Of a stretch of DNA of 36,033 nt, positions 16,134 to 24,357 are shown piece after piece. The stretch is from assembly GCA_016199625.1 (NCBI GenBank), contig JACQGI010000009.1, positions 1-36,033 of the forward strand, read 5' to 3'. The translations under genes were made by a program, and so were the position numbers. The DNA comes from Acidobacteriota bacterium. GTDB taxonomy: Bacteria; Acidobacteriota; Vicinamibacteria; Fen-336. The first letter of the stretch is position 1, and every line of letters starts with the position of its first letter. Under the pieces are notes generated by a model. It had not been told where the DNA came from and made no database searches. It saw only the letters and a program-made list of their open reading frames with translations.

Positions 16134-17597
16134 GTGAAGCGGGACCTCGGGCGCCTCACGGCGCGGGAGCACGACCTCATCGTCCTCGGCGGCGGGATCG
16201 TCGGCGCCGCGGCGGCGTGGGACGCGGCGCAACGCGGCCTCGACGTGGCCCTCGTGGAAGCCGTGGACTTCGGCGCGGGCACGTCCTGGAACAGCCTCAA
16301 GACCATCCACGGCGGCCTGCGCCACCTGCAGCGCGCCGACGTCGGGAGCCAGCGCGAATCGGTGCGCGAGCGTCGGGCGCTCCTACGGATCGCCCCGGAG
16401 ATCGTGCGCCCGCTGCCGTTCCTGGTTCCCGCATACGGTCACGGCCTCAAGGGACGAGAGGCGTTGGCGTGCGGGGTCTGGCTCAACGACCTCCTGAGCG
16501 CCGACCGCAACCACGGCCTGCCTCTCGAGCGGCGCATCCCGCCGGGACGCGTGCTCTCGCGCCGCGAGGTCCTCGACCTCGTGCCCGGCCTTCCCGAGCG
16601 CGGCATGACCGGCGGCGTCGTCTGGACGGACGCCCAGGTGACCCACGGCGAGCGGCTCGTGATGGGGTTCGTCCACGCTGCGGACGAAAAGGGCGCCGCC
16701 GTCGCGAACGCCGTGGAGGCCACAGGGCTGCTGCGCAGCGGCTCGCGGGTCACGGGGATCCGCGCGAAGGACGCACGCACCGGCGAGGCCTTCGACGTGT
16801 GCGCGCGCGTCGTCCTCAACACCGCCGGCCCCGCCGTGAGCGGCGTGCTCGCCCTCGCAGGAATCACCCGTCCTCCGGTGCCGCTCCTCCGCGCCATGAA
16901 CCTGGTCCTCTCGCGGCCCGCCGTGACGACTCATGCCGTCGGCGCGAGCAGCGGCCGGCGCTACCTCTTCCTCGTGCCCTGGCGGGGCCGGGTCCTCGCC
17001 GGGACCGCGTACGAGCCCGGCGAGATCCCCGAGGCGGCGGGGGAGACAGACGCGTTCTTCGACGAGGCCGCGCGGGCGTTCCCCTGGGCCGGCCTGCGCC
17101 GCGAGGACGTGGCCCTCGTGCACCGCGGCCGCGTGCCCGGACGGGGCGACGCGGCGGGGCTCTGGAGCCGCGCGCGCCTCCTCGACCACGAGACCGAGGA
17201 CGGCGTGCCGGGACTGCTGTCCGTCGTCACGGTCAAGTACACGACGGCCCGCGGCCTCGCCGCGAAGGCCGTGGACCGCGTCGTGGCGCGCCTCGGCAAG
17301 ACCGTCGCCCCCTGCCGGACGGCGACGACGGTGCTGCCGGCTGCGCGCCCGCTCGTGGGGAGCCTCGAGGAGCAGGCACGCCAGGCCGTCCGCGACGAAA
17401 TGGCCCTGACGCTCGCCGACGTGGTCTTGAGGCGGATGGACCTCGGCACCGCGGGACGACCCGCACCGGCCGACCTGCAGGCGGTCACGGGCGCCGTGGC
17501 GCAGCAGTTGGGGTGGGACGCGGCGCGTCTGCGCGAGGAGAAGGACTCGCTCGAAGCCGCCTGGTCCGGAGTTGCGGAAACCCCACCGGCCCGGTAA
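16134..17597 (+). CDS. glpD: FAD-dependent glycerol-3-phosphate dehydrogenase
   Basis: Oxidises sn-glycerol-3-phosphate to dihydroxyacetone phosphate and passes electrons to quinone at the inner membrane. 487 residues, slightly shorter than the common 500-560. Visible: the FAD dinucleotide-binding motif GGGIVGAAAAWDAAQRGLDVALVE near residues 19-42 (given in part: GGGIVG), the family block FGAGTSWNSLKTIHGGLRHL, LNTAGPAVS, and the VKYTTARGLA signature before the C-terminal helical domain (about 395-487). No glpK or glpF adjoins it. The GTG start has a weak GAGGG ribosome site. A promoter-like element for the next gene overlaps its 3' end. Confidence 0.93.
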   Translation: MKRDLGRLTAREHDLIVLGGGIVGAAAAWDAAQRGLDVALVEAVDFGAGTSWNSLKTIHGGLRHLQRADVGSQRESVRERRALLRIAPEIVRPLPFLVPAYGHGLKGREALACGVWLNDLLSADRNHGLPLERRIPPGRVLSRREVLDLVPGLPERGMTGGVVWTDAQVTHGERLVMGFVHAADEKGAAVANAVEATGLLRSGSRVTGIRAKDARTGEAFDVCARVVLNTAGPAVSGVLALAGITRPPVPLLRAMNLVLSRPAVTTHAVGASSGRRYLFLVPWRGRVLAGTAYEPGEIPEAAGETDAFFDEAARAFPWAGLRREDVALVHRGRVPGRGDAAGLWSRARLLDHETEDGVPGLLSVVTVKYTTARGLAAKAVDRVVARLGKTVAPCRTATTVLPAARPLVGSLEEQARQAVRDEMALTLADVVLRRMDLGTAGRPAPADLQAVTGAVAQQLGWDAARLREEKDSLEAAWSGVAETPPAR

Positions 17598-17600
17598 CCT
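17572..17600 (+). promoter_or_regulatory. Promoter of the diguanylate cyclase gene
   Basis: TTGCGG at 17572-17577, 17 bases, TAACCT at 17595-17600, overlapping the glpD stop. The GTG start of the cyclase follows 18 bases later. Reasonable spacing, imperfect hexamers. Confidence 0.35.
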
Positions 17601-17618
17601 CGCCTGCAGCAGGCCAAA

Positions 17619-19088
17619 GTGACTCCCCAGGATCCGCCATCGCGGACGAGCCCCGACGCCGTCGCGCAGGACCGGACGATCCGGGCCCTGATGTCCCTGG
17701 CCGACGACCTGACGGTGGAGCGCGACGAGGAGGGGCTGCTCCACTCGACCCTCGAGCACGTGGTCAAGGCTCTCGGGCTGACCGGGGGCATCACGTTCCT
17801 CCTGGAGGAGGACGAGATCGTCCCGTCGGCTGAGATCCTCCTGCCCAGCCCGGACATGGCGGTGACGCGGGAACTGGCCCGGTCGGCGGTGGACCGCGAG
17901 CGCCCGATGCTCTGGGAGATCCCGGGGGGCGGCTGGCTCGCCGCGACGCCGCTCACCACCAAGCAGCGTTGCCTGGGCGTCCTCACGCTCCACGACCAGC
18001 GCACCGAGGGGCTGGCCCCCGACCTCGAGCTCCTCGAGGCCGTGGGGAAGCAGATCGGCACGGGCCTCGACAACGTGCGGACGTACGCCGAGCTCCGGGC
18101 CTCGTCCACACGCGCGCTGGTGCTCAACCGCATCGCCGCCACCCTGACGTCGAGCATGGACCTCAAGACCGTGATCCCGGCGTTCGCGAAGGAGATCGCG
18201 TCGCTCATGGCCTTCGACCGCCTGGCCTGCGCCTTCGTGAACGAGTCGGGGGACTACATCGAGGTCGTGGCCCATCCCGAGGACGCGACGTGGGGCCTCG
18301 GCAGCGTCATCCCCGTGGTGGGGAGCGGCCCTGGCTCCGTCGTCCTCAACGGCGCCCCGATCCTCCAGCGGGACCTCCTCCACAGCCATCGGTTCATCGA
18401 GGACATGCGGTTGCTTGAGGAGGGGATCCGGTCCTACGTGCTCCTCCCCCTGGTCTCCCGGGGCCGAGCCATCGGCGTCCTGGCCCTCGGCTCGCAGCAG
18501 ATCGGGGCCTACGACGACGCGACGGTGCGCCGGCTGCAGCCCCTCGCGGATTCCGTGGCCCTGGCCTTCGAGAACGTCCGCCTCTTCCAGAAGACCCGGG
18601 AGCTGTCCATCACCGACGAGGTGACGCCCCTCTACAACTTCCGCTTCTTCCACCAGATCCTCGAACGGGAGCTGAAGCTCGTGGACCGCTACAAATCGGT
18701 CCTCTCGCTGATCTTCGTGGACCTCGACCGCTTCAAGCCCATCAACGACCAGTACGGGCACCTGCGAGGGAGCCGCGTGCTCCGCGAGGTGGGCTTCCTG
18801 CTGCGCGCGGCGGTCCGAGAGACCGACTACCCGGCGCGGTACGGCGGGGACGAGTTCGTCATCATCCTCCCGCAGACCGACAGCGAGGCGGCCCGCGTGC
18901 TCGCGGAGAAGCTGCGAGCCCTCGTCGAGGGCCACACCTTCCTCCAGGAGGAGGGCATCAACGCCACCATCGGCGTGTCGCTCGGCGTCGCGACCTACCC
19001 GAGCGAGGCGCAGACCAAGGAGGCGCTCATCCGGATGGCCGACGAGCGGATGTACCAGGACAAGGAGGACCGGAAGGCCGGCCGATGA
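17619..19088 (+). CDS. Diguanylate cyclase with two GAF-type sensor domains
   Basis: A 489-residue soluble protein that should make cyclic di-GMP. Residues about 20-165 and 175-325 look like tandem GAF domains (LLHSTLEHVVKALGL, GVLTLHDQRTEGLAPDLELLEAVGKQI; LASLMAFDRLACAFV-like, ... GVLALGSQQIGAYDDATVRRLQPLADS). Residues 330-489 are a GGDEF domain with the intact active site YGGDEF (Gly409-Phe413) and an intact inhibitory I-site RETD (Arg400-Asp403) exactly five residues before it, so product inhibition is likely. There is no transmembrane segment, so the signal is cytoplasmic. The stop overlaps the ATG of peptidase E (ATGA), coupling the two genes. Confidence 0.94.
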   Translation: MTPQDPPSRTSPDAVAQDRTIRALMSLADDLTVERDEEGLLHSTLEHVVKALGLTGGITFLLEEDEIVPSAEILLPSPDMAVTRELARSAVDRERPMLWEIPGGGWLAATPLTTKQRCLGVLTLHDQRTEGLAPDLELLEAVGKQIGTGLDNVRTYAELRASSTRALVLNRIAATLTSSMDLKTVIPAFAKEIASLMAFDRLACAFVNESGDYIEVVAHPEDATWGLGSVIPVVGSGPGSVVLNGAPILQRDLLHSHRFIEDMRLLEEGIRSYVLLPLVSRGRAIGVLALGSQQIGAYDDATVRRLQPLADSVALAFENVRLFQKTRELSITDEVTPLYNFRFFHQILERELKLVDRYKSVLSLIFVDLDRFKPINDQYGHLRGSRVLREVGFLLRAAVRETDYPARYGGDEFVIILPQTDSEAARVLAEKLRALVEGHTFLQEEGINATIGVSLGVATYPSEAQTKEALIRMADERMYQDKEDRKAGR

Positions 19089-19780
19089 GGCTGATGCTGC
19101 TGTCCAACTCGACCAACCACGGTCAGGGGTACCTGGATCACGCGATGCCCGTCGTCCTCGAGTTCCTGGGGTCCGCGGGGCGGCTGCTCTTCGTCCCCTT
19201 CGCCCTCTACGATCTGCCGGGCTATACCGAGAAGGCTCGCGCGCGGTTCGCCCGTGAGGGCGTCGAGGTCGTGGGGCTCACCGCCGATGCCGGGGATCGC
19301 GCGCTCCTGGAGTCGGCCGAGGCGGTGTTCGTGGGGGGCGGCAACACGTTCCGCCTCGTGGATCGGCTGCAGCGCTCGGGCCTGCTCGAGGTCCTGCGCC
19401 AGCGGGCCCAGGGCGGCATGCCGTACCTCGGCGCGAGCGCCGGGACCAACATCGCGGCGCCCACGATCCGGACGACCAACGACATGCCCATCGTCCAGCC
19501 GCCGAGCTTCGACGCCCTGGGCCTCGTGCCCTTCCAGATCAACCCCCACTACCTCGACGCCGAGCCCGGCTCGCGCCACATGGGCGAGACGCGCGAGGAC
19601 CGACTTCGCGAATACCTCGAGGACAACGAGCGCCCGGTGGTCGGCTTGCGCGAGGGCGGCTGGCTCCGCCGCGAGGGGGCGAGCCTCCGCCTCGAGGGCG
19701 CCCCGGCCCGGATCTTCCGCCGCGGAGCCGATCCGGAAGAGGCCGTGCCGGGAGCCGTCCTCGATCAGCTCCTGGGCTGA
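19085..19780 (+). CDS. pepE: Peptidase E (alpha-aspartyl dipeptidase, family S51)
   Basis: Cytoplasmic serine peptidase that cleaves N-terminal aspartyl dipeptides (Asp-Xaa). 231 residues, the family length. Seen: MLLSNSTNHGQGYLDHA at the start, FVGGGNTFRLVDRL, the nucleophile Ser118 in GASAGTN, PFQINPHYLDA carrying the catalytic His, and the GLREGGWL region with the active-site acidic residue. It is translationally coupled to the diguanylate cyclase by a four-base overlap; a functional link to c-di-GMP is not obvious and co-expression may be incidental. The 3' end is followed by a region with a relic of another gene. Confidence 0.94.
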   Translation: MRLMLLSNSTNHGQGYLDHAMPVVLEFLGSAGRLLFVPFALYDLPGYTEKARARFAREGVEVVGLTADAGDRALLESAEAVFVGGGNTFRLVDRLQRSGLLEVLRQRAQGGMPYLGASAGTNIAAPTIRTTNDMPIVQPPSFDALGLVPFQINPHYLDAEPGSRHMGETREDRLREYLEDNERPVVGLREGGWLRREGASLRLEGAPARIFRRGADPEEAVPGAVLDQLLG

Positions 19781-19820
19781 CGGCCCTGGGGGCGCCACAG
19801 GCTTCGTCCCGCGTCCCGAG

Positions 19821-19855
19821 GCGATGAGCCTGTAGCCCGACGTCCAGGGCAGCAG
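19821..19855 (-). pseudogene. Relic of a methyltransferase 3' end (35 bases)
   Basis: In the 179-base gap between pepE and the next lipoprotein, 19821-19855 matches 23573-23607 at 32 of 35 bases. At 23573-23607 this is the C-terminal coding end of the methyltransferase gene; read on the minus strand here it gives LLPWTSGYRLIA against LLPWASGYMLIA there. No start, no catalytic part and no stop remain, and the frame runs into antisense of pepE. It looks like the last trace of a paralogous or copied gene. Short length leaves chance or conversion possible. Confidence 0.5.
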
Positions 19856-19916
19856 TTCCGCCCTCGCTTCGTCGGCGCGGGTGCGTTCGGTTGTCGTCGC
19901 CAACGCCGTCTCCTCG

Positions 19917-19922
19917 TATGAC
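19917..19922 (+). promoter_or_regulatory. -10-like box (TATGAC) for the lipoprotein gene
   Basis: TATGAC lies 37 bases before the ATG at 19960, with AGGAGG close to the start. A TTGTCG at 19891-19896 is spaced 20 bases away, longer than ideal, so the promoter is uncertain. Confidence 0.3.
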
Positions 19923-19959
19923 GGGCCGCAGGACGCGGCCGTTCGAGAGGAGGCATGGG

Positions 19960-20529
19960 ATGAGGGCCATCGCGGTTGGGATCGTCCTGGGATCGGCCGT
20001 TCTTGCCATGGGCTGCCTGACGCAGGTCTCGTCGCTTCAGCCGCTCTTCGACGCCGACGAGGCGGTGGCCCTGCCGGAGCTGGAGGGGTCCTGGCTGGAG
20101 GAAGAGGGTTCCACGGTCTTGACGTTCCGGCAGATCGGGCCGGAGTATGAGATGGGCATCACCGAGGACGGGAAGAGGGAGAACGGCAGGCTGCGCCTCC
20201 GCTTCGGACGACTCGGGGACGACGTCTTCTGGGACCTCACGGCGCAACCCTCCGAGCACGAGGGCCTGTGGGGCGAGCACCGCCTCCCCGTCCACAGCTT
20301 TGCCCGCGTCCGATTGGAGGACGACCGGCTCGAGGTCGCCTTCCTGAATCCCGATTGGCTGGAGAAGGCCATGGCAGAGGGCCGCCTCGAGCCGGGCCAC
20401 GAGGGTCTCCGGGATCTGATCCTGCTGACGGTCCCCACACCCGAGCTGCAGCGTCTGCTCCTCGAAAACGCCTACGAAGAGGAGTTCCTGAGCAGTGCGG
20501 CGGTCTTTCGCCGCCAGACGGTCGAATAG
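19960..20529 (+). CDS. Hypothetical lipoprotein
   Basis: A 189-residue protein of unknown function with a lipoprotein signal (MRAIAVGIVLGSAVLAMGC, lipobox Cys at residue 19). The mature part has LEGSWLEEEGSTVLTFRQIGPEYEMGITEDG, reminiscent of small lipocalin-like or META-type beta barrels that describe an expected value against a background, and ends with a helical segment ELQRLLLENAYEEEFL. The ATG at 19960 is preceded by a strong GAGAGGAGG ribosome site; an ATG five bases upstream is out of frame. It is 45 bases upstream of the sigma factor start, same strand, and may be under the same control. No named family recognised. Confidence 0.82.
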   Translation: MRAIAVGIVLGSAVLAMGCLTQVSSLQPLFDADEAVALPELEGSWLEEEGSTVLTFRQIGPEYEMGITEDGKRENGRLRLRFGRLGDDVFWDLTAQPSEHEGLWGEHRLPVHSFARVRLEDDRLEVAFLNPDWLEKAMAEGRLEPGHEGLRDLILLTVPTPELQRLLLENAYEEEFLSSAAVFRRQTVE

Positions 20530-20554
20530 TCCTCTTTCGTGGCGGTCGCGGCGA

Positions 20555-20563
20555 TGCTAGCCT
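20555..20563 (+). promoter_or_regulatory. Extended -10-like box (TGC-TAGCCT) for the sigma/kinase genes
   Basis: The nine bases TGCTAGCCT are identical to those of the threonine aldolase promoter. They end 11 bases before the ATG at 20575 with no Shine-Dalgarno between, which suggests a near-leaderless mRNA. The -35 region is weak. Confidence 0.4.
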
Positions 20564-20574
20564 GCGCTCGGACC

Positions 20575-21157
20575 ATGGAGAGGGACAGCGCTGCGGTGCT
20601 TCTCGCGCGAGCCCGTGAGGGCTCGCCCGAGGCCCTGGGGGAGCTGCTCTCGCGCTGTGGGGAGAGGCTGCTGGCCCTCATCCGCCTGCGGCTCGGGCCC
20701 ACGCTCAGGGCGCAACTGGAGTCGCGCGACATCCTCCAGGCCTCCCTGGTCAAGGCGATCGAGGGCTTCGACACCTTCGCCGGCGCCGAACGGGCGTCCT
20801 TGATGGCTTGGCTCGCCCGCATCGCGGAGAACGAGATCCGCGACCGTGCGGACTTCCATCGCCGCCAGCGACGCGACGCCGCGCGGGATGTGCCCCTCGA
20901 GGAGGCGGGCGGGGCCTGGGAGCTGGCGGCCGGAGTGCGCTCGCAGACGAGTCGCATAGCCCTCGGCGAGCGCATGGTGTGCCTCGAGCGGGCCATCGAG
21001 GGGCTGAGGTCCGAGCACCGCGAGGCGATCGTCCTGCGCCGCCTCGAGGAGCTTCGGAGAGATGGCTTCCCGGATGGGCCGAAGCCCGGACGCCTGCCGG
21101 ATGCTGTTCGCGCGGGCGATGACGGCCCTGACGCTGGCCATGGGGGAGAAGGGATGA
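20575..21157 (+). pseudogene. ECF-like RNA polymerase sigma factor, frameshifted before region 4 helix-turn-helix
   Basis: From ATG 20575, 158 codons encode a sigma-70 region 2 and linker (LLARAREGSPEALGELL, LESRDILQASLVKAIEGFDTF, LARIAENEIRDRADFHRRQRR) and the start of region 4 (RSEHREAIVLRRLEEL). At 21049-21052 the frame is lost; the rest of region 4.2 is read one frame over from 21050: SFGEMASRMGRSPDACRMLF, ending at TGA 21155-21157. That tail is the DNA-binding helix-turn-helix. A normal LEELSFGEM-like junction would need five more bases, as if one copy of a tandem gagct were lost. The unshifted frame instead runs on into the kinase. The true stop overlaps the kinase ATG (ATGA), the normal arrangement of sigma/kinase pairs. 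Mutation, assembly error or programmed shift are all possible. Confidence 0.75.
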
Positions 21158-23487
21158 GCGGCGAGCTGGAGGCGCTGCTCGCGAAGTACGTCGAGGCCCA
21201 CGTGACGCGTGGCGAGCGGCTCGACCCGGGCGAGATGTGCGCGGACCACCCGGAGCTGCTCGCCTCCCTGCGGGTCCTCGTCGACCGGTACGAGTCTCTG
21301 GACGGATCCCTGGCTTCCTCGGGCGACCCCCCCAGGCAAGAGTCGCCCGGGGCGCCGGCGCCCCTCCCGTCGTTCCCCGGGTTCCGCACCCTCGAGCGGC
21401 TGGGCCGAGGTGGGGGGGGAGAGGTCTACAAGCTCCAGGACGTCACACTGGGCCGCGTCGTGGCGGCCAAGGTCCTGCGGCGGGACAGCCCCCTCGCGGC
21501 GAGCGTCGGCGATTTCCTGCGGGAGGCGCGCTCCCTGGCGCTCTTCGAGGACCCGCGTATCGTGCGGATCCTGGAGTATCGTCCAGCCGATCCCCCCGTG
21601 CTGTTCATGGAGTTCGTCGACGGCTTCGGCGTCGACGAGATCGGCCCCTCCCTCGAGTACACGCAGCGCGCGCGGATCGTGGCCGAGGTGGCCGAGGCCC
21701 TCGAGGGTGCCCATCGTCTGGGCATGCAGCACCGGGACTTGAAGCCGAGCCACATCCTCGTCGATGCCCGCCTGCAGCCGAAGATCCTCGACTTCGGCCT
21801 CTCGCGGGGAGAGCCGGACCGCGGCCACGGCGTCGGCACGCTCGCTTACATGGCCCCCGAGCAGCTCGACGCGGGCCGGCTCATCGACGGCCGCAGCGAC
21901 GTCTACGCTCTGGGGGTGGTCTTCTACGAGCTGCTGTGTGGCGTCCGTCCGTACGCGGGCGACGGCGACGAGGATCTGATCGCGGCGATCCGTGCGGGCG
22001 AGCCTCGACTCCCGGCCGAGGTCGAGAACGGCGTCCCCGAGCCGCTCCAGGCGGTCGCCCTCAAGGCGATGGCGCTCGAACCGACCGACCGCTACGCCTC
22101 GGCGCAGGAGATGGCACTGGACCTCCGACGCTACCTTGCCGGCCGCCCGGTCCTGGCGCGGCCCGCGACCTACCGTGCGGCGCTCGCCCGGCGCGTGGGT
22201 CCCCACGTCGAGCAGATCGGCGACTGGGAGCGTCTGCGGCTGATCTATCCCCACGAGGGCGAGCGCCTGCGGGCCGCCTACAGCCAGCTGGAGGCCCGCG
22301 ACGAGGACTGGATCGTCAGCAGCCGCGTGCTCTCCTTCGCGCAGATCTCGCTCTACCTCGGCGCGTTCCTCCTGGCATGCGGCAGCCTGCTCTACTTCGG
22401 CGTCTACCTCAACGACGCGGTGAAGGGGATCGGGCGTCCCACCCTCACGCTGCTCCTGCCCTTCGTCGGCCTGAGCGTCCTGGCTCAGCGGCTCTATTGC
22501 CGGGAGCACCGGGCCGTGGCCGTGGCCTTCCACCTCAGCGCCACGGCGCTGCTGCCGCTCGCGCTCCTGATCCTGTTCCGAGAGGCGGGCCTGTTCATGG
22601 GCGGCGCGACCGGCGAGGGCGCTCTCTTCGAGAAGGTGACGAACCGGCAGCTCCAGATCGCCTTGCTGCTGGCCACGGCGTGGCTCGCGTGGCTGGCGGC
22701 TCGGACCCGCACGGTCGCGCTGGCGAGCGGCTTTGGAGGGGCCTTCCTCGGGGCACACCTGGCTCTTCTGGGCGACTTCGGCCTGCGGCGCTGGGTCGAT
22801 GAGGGCCGCTGGGACCTCGTGGCCGTGGGGCTCGTGCCCCTGCTCGCCGTGGCAGCGGGCCTGGGCCGGGGCCTCGAGTGGCGCGGCTGGGCCTGGTTCG
22901 CGCAGCCGCTCTATTTCGGGAGCGCGGCGCTCTGTGTCGCGATCCTCGAGCTGTTCGCCCTCGAGGGGCGCGCCTTCGCCCACCTCGGGGTGACCCTGAA
23001 GCCACTCCAGGACGGCACCGTCGGCGACCCGCTGCTCCTCGACACCGTGGCGGCCATGACGCTCAACGGCATCTTCATCTACGTCTTGGCGACGCTCCTC
23101 GAACACCGGGGCACGGCCCTCATGCGTACCCCGGCGCGGCTGCTGCACGCCGCCGCCCCCTTCGCTACGCTGGAGCCCCTGGCGTACCTGGCAGGGACCG
23201 GAGAGTACACGCACCGCTTCGACTGGCTCTACCTGGCCCTCGCACTCGGAATCGCCTTCATGAGCCGCTTCCGCCAACGGCGCAGCTTCTACTATGCCGG
23301 CGTGCTCAACACCGGTCTCGCGCTGCTGCTGATCACCGATCACTACCAGTGGTATGACCGGCCTGGCTGGGCCGTCGCGGTCCTGGCGGCCGGTGCCCTC
23401 GCCCTGGGCTCCGGCCTGGGCCTCGACGTCCACGACCGCCAGCGCCGCATCGTCCGGCAAGGGGGACCGTCCACTCCGCTGCGTTGA
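21154..23487 (+). CDS. Membrane serine/threonine protein kinase with polytopic C-terminal domain
   Basis: A 777-residue kinase. Residues 1-60 are a helical N-terminal segment (MSGELEALLAKYVEAHVTRG) typical of kinases coupled to sigma factors. The kinase domain (about 75-345) has the glycine loop GRGGGGEVYK, ATP Lys106, catalytic HRDLKPSH (His193, Asp195, Lys197), DFG at 213-215 and MAPEQL. The Asn normally found in HRDLKPxN is His200, an unusual change at a metal-ligand position. Residues about 400-777 hold some 10 to 12 hydrophobic segments (LSFAQISLYLGAFLLACGSLLYFG onward, in part) resembling DUF2157-like membrane domains. It probably senses a membrane or envelope signal and controls the adjacent sigma factor or the FHA regulator (inference). 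A GGGGGAGAAGGG ribosome site precedes the ATG. Confidence 0.9.
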   Translation: MSGELEALLAKYVEAHVTRGERLDPGEMCADHPELLASLRVLVDRYESLDGSLASSGDPPRQESPGAPAPLPSFPGFRTLERLGRGGGGEVYKLQDVTLGRVVAAKVLRRDSPLAASVGDFLREARSLALFEDPRIVRILEYRPADPPVLFMEFVDGFGVDEIGPSLEYTQRARIVAEVAEALEGAHRLGMQHRDLKPSHILVDARLQPKILDFGLSRGEPDRGHGVGTLAYMAPEQLDAGRLIDGRSDVYALGVVFYELLCGVRPYAGDGDEDLIAAIRAGEPRLPAEVENGVPEPLQAVALKAMALEPTDRYASAQEMALDLRRYLAGRPVLARPATYRAALARRVGPHVEQIGDWERLRLIYPHEGERLRAAYSQLEARDEDWIVSSRVLSFAQISLYLGAFLLACGSLLYFGVYLNDAVKGIGRPTLTLLLPFVGLSVLAQRLYCREHRAVAVAFHLSATALLPLALLILFREAGLFMGGATGEGALFEKVTNRQLQIALLLATAWLAWLAARTRTVALASGFGGAFLGAHLALLGDFGLRRWVDEGRWDLVAVGLVPLLAVAAGLGRGLEWRGWAWFAQPLYFGSAALCVAILELFALEGRAFAHLGVTLKPLQDGTVGDPLLLDTVAAMTLNGIFIYVLATLLEHRGTALMRTPARLLHAAAPFATLEPLAYLAGTGEYTHRFDWLYLALALGIAFMSRFRQRRSFYYAGVLNTGLALLLITDHYQWYDRPGWAVAVLAAGALALGSGLGLDVHDRQRRIVRQGGPSTPLR

Positions 23488-23547
23488 TCTGGATTCCCAC
23501 CGCCCCGTTCGCACCTGACCGTCACACCACGTGGGACGACATTCAGG

Positions 23548-24357
23548 TCAGGGGCTCTTCCGAGTGGCGGCGGCGATGAGCATGTAGCCCGAGGCCCAGG
23601 GCAGCAGCGCGTCCAGTCGGGAGACGGCCCAGACGAAGGGATAGACGGCGGAATAGGCCAGGAAGAGCCGGCGGTGCTTCCGGACGTCGGAGCCGGTGAC
23701 GACCAGGCCCTTGGACGAGCCCTTCTTCCCCAGACGCTCGACGGCGAGGTTGATCGCGGTGTCCACGAGCTCCGAGAAGAAGCGCGAGTACGTCCGGTGG
23801 ACGTCCAGGTCGAATCGGTCGCCGAAGAGCTCTTGCAGGCGGCCGGGGGTGTAGCCGGGGCGCAGGTGGCCGTGCTTCGCGTCGGTTTGGCCGAGGGCGT
23901 GGCGGAGGCGGCGCAGCGACGTCTCCTTGATGTGGGGCGTGTTCACGACGAGACGCCCGCCCGGCCTGGTGATCCGCGCCAGCTCGGCCACGAAAGGAGC
24001 CTCGGCGGGGACGTGCTCGAGCATGTCCACGACGACCACGCGGTCGAACTCGGCGTCCCCGAACGGCAGCCGTCCGCCCTCCAGGCGATGGACGTCGGTG
24101 CCCACGAGCTCCCGGATCGAAGCCACGGCCTCCTCCGTCAAATCGGCCGAGGCCCAGCGCCCGCCGCCGCCGCGCAGCAGGAGGCTCACGACGCCGTTGT
24201 CGGAGCCGAGGTCGAGGCAGCGCAGGCCGCCGGTCGGTCCCAGCATGGCCGCGATCTCCGCCAGCTTGCGCTGCTTCAGGACGGAGCGCCGGAAGAGCGC
24301 CAGGGCCCACGGCTCACCACCGGCGGCCGCAGGAGTCGGCGAGGCCACGACGGTCAC
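23548..24357 (-). CDS. Class I SAM-dependent methyltransferase
   Basis: A 269-residue Rossmann-fold methyltransferase. Motif I is LRCLDLGSDNGVVSLLL (about residues 46-62), the acidic strand-2 end is ASADLTEEAV, and strand 4 is FDRVVVVDMLEHVP followed by LARITRPGGRLVVNTP. A HGHLRPGYTPGRLQEL stretch and the C-terminal LDALLPWASGYMLIAA are distinctive of this subgroup. Acceptor unknown; lipid, quinone or surface polysaccharide are all possible. The GTG at 24357 overlaps the stop of the upstream methyltransferase (GTGA), so the two are translationally coupled. Its last coding bases have a near-copy at 19821-19855. Confidence 0.87.
   Translation of the reverse strand: MTVVASPTPAAAGGEPWALALFRRSVLKQRKLAEIAAMLGPTGGLRCLDLGSDNGVVSLLLRGGGGRWASADLTEEAVASIRELVGTDVHRLEGGRLPFGDAEFDRVVVVDMLEHVPAEAPFVAELARITRPGGRLVVNTPHIKETSLRRLRHALGQTDAKHGHLRPGYTPGRLQELFGDRFDLDVHRTYSRFFSELVDTAINLAVERLGKKGSSKGLVVTGSDVRKHRRLFLAYSAVYPFVWAVSRLDALLPWASGYMLIAAATRKSP

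Noticed and set aside
16383-18935. 850-codon open frame antisense to glpD and the diguanylate cyclase
   Set aside because: Composition is typical of a shadow frame and both sense genes are clearly real with intact motifs.
20557-23514. 985-codon open frame antisense to the sigma factor and kinase
   Set aside because: No domain-like sequence; explained by codon bias of the sense genes.
23514-23552. Inverted repeat CCTGACC/GGTCAGG between the kinase and methyltransferase genes as a terminator
   Set aside because: Only 7-bp arms separated by 25 bases, overlapping the methyltransferase stop; too weak to call.
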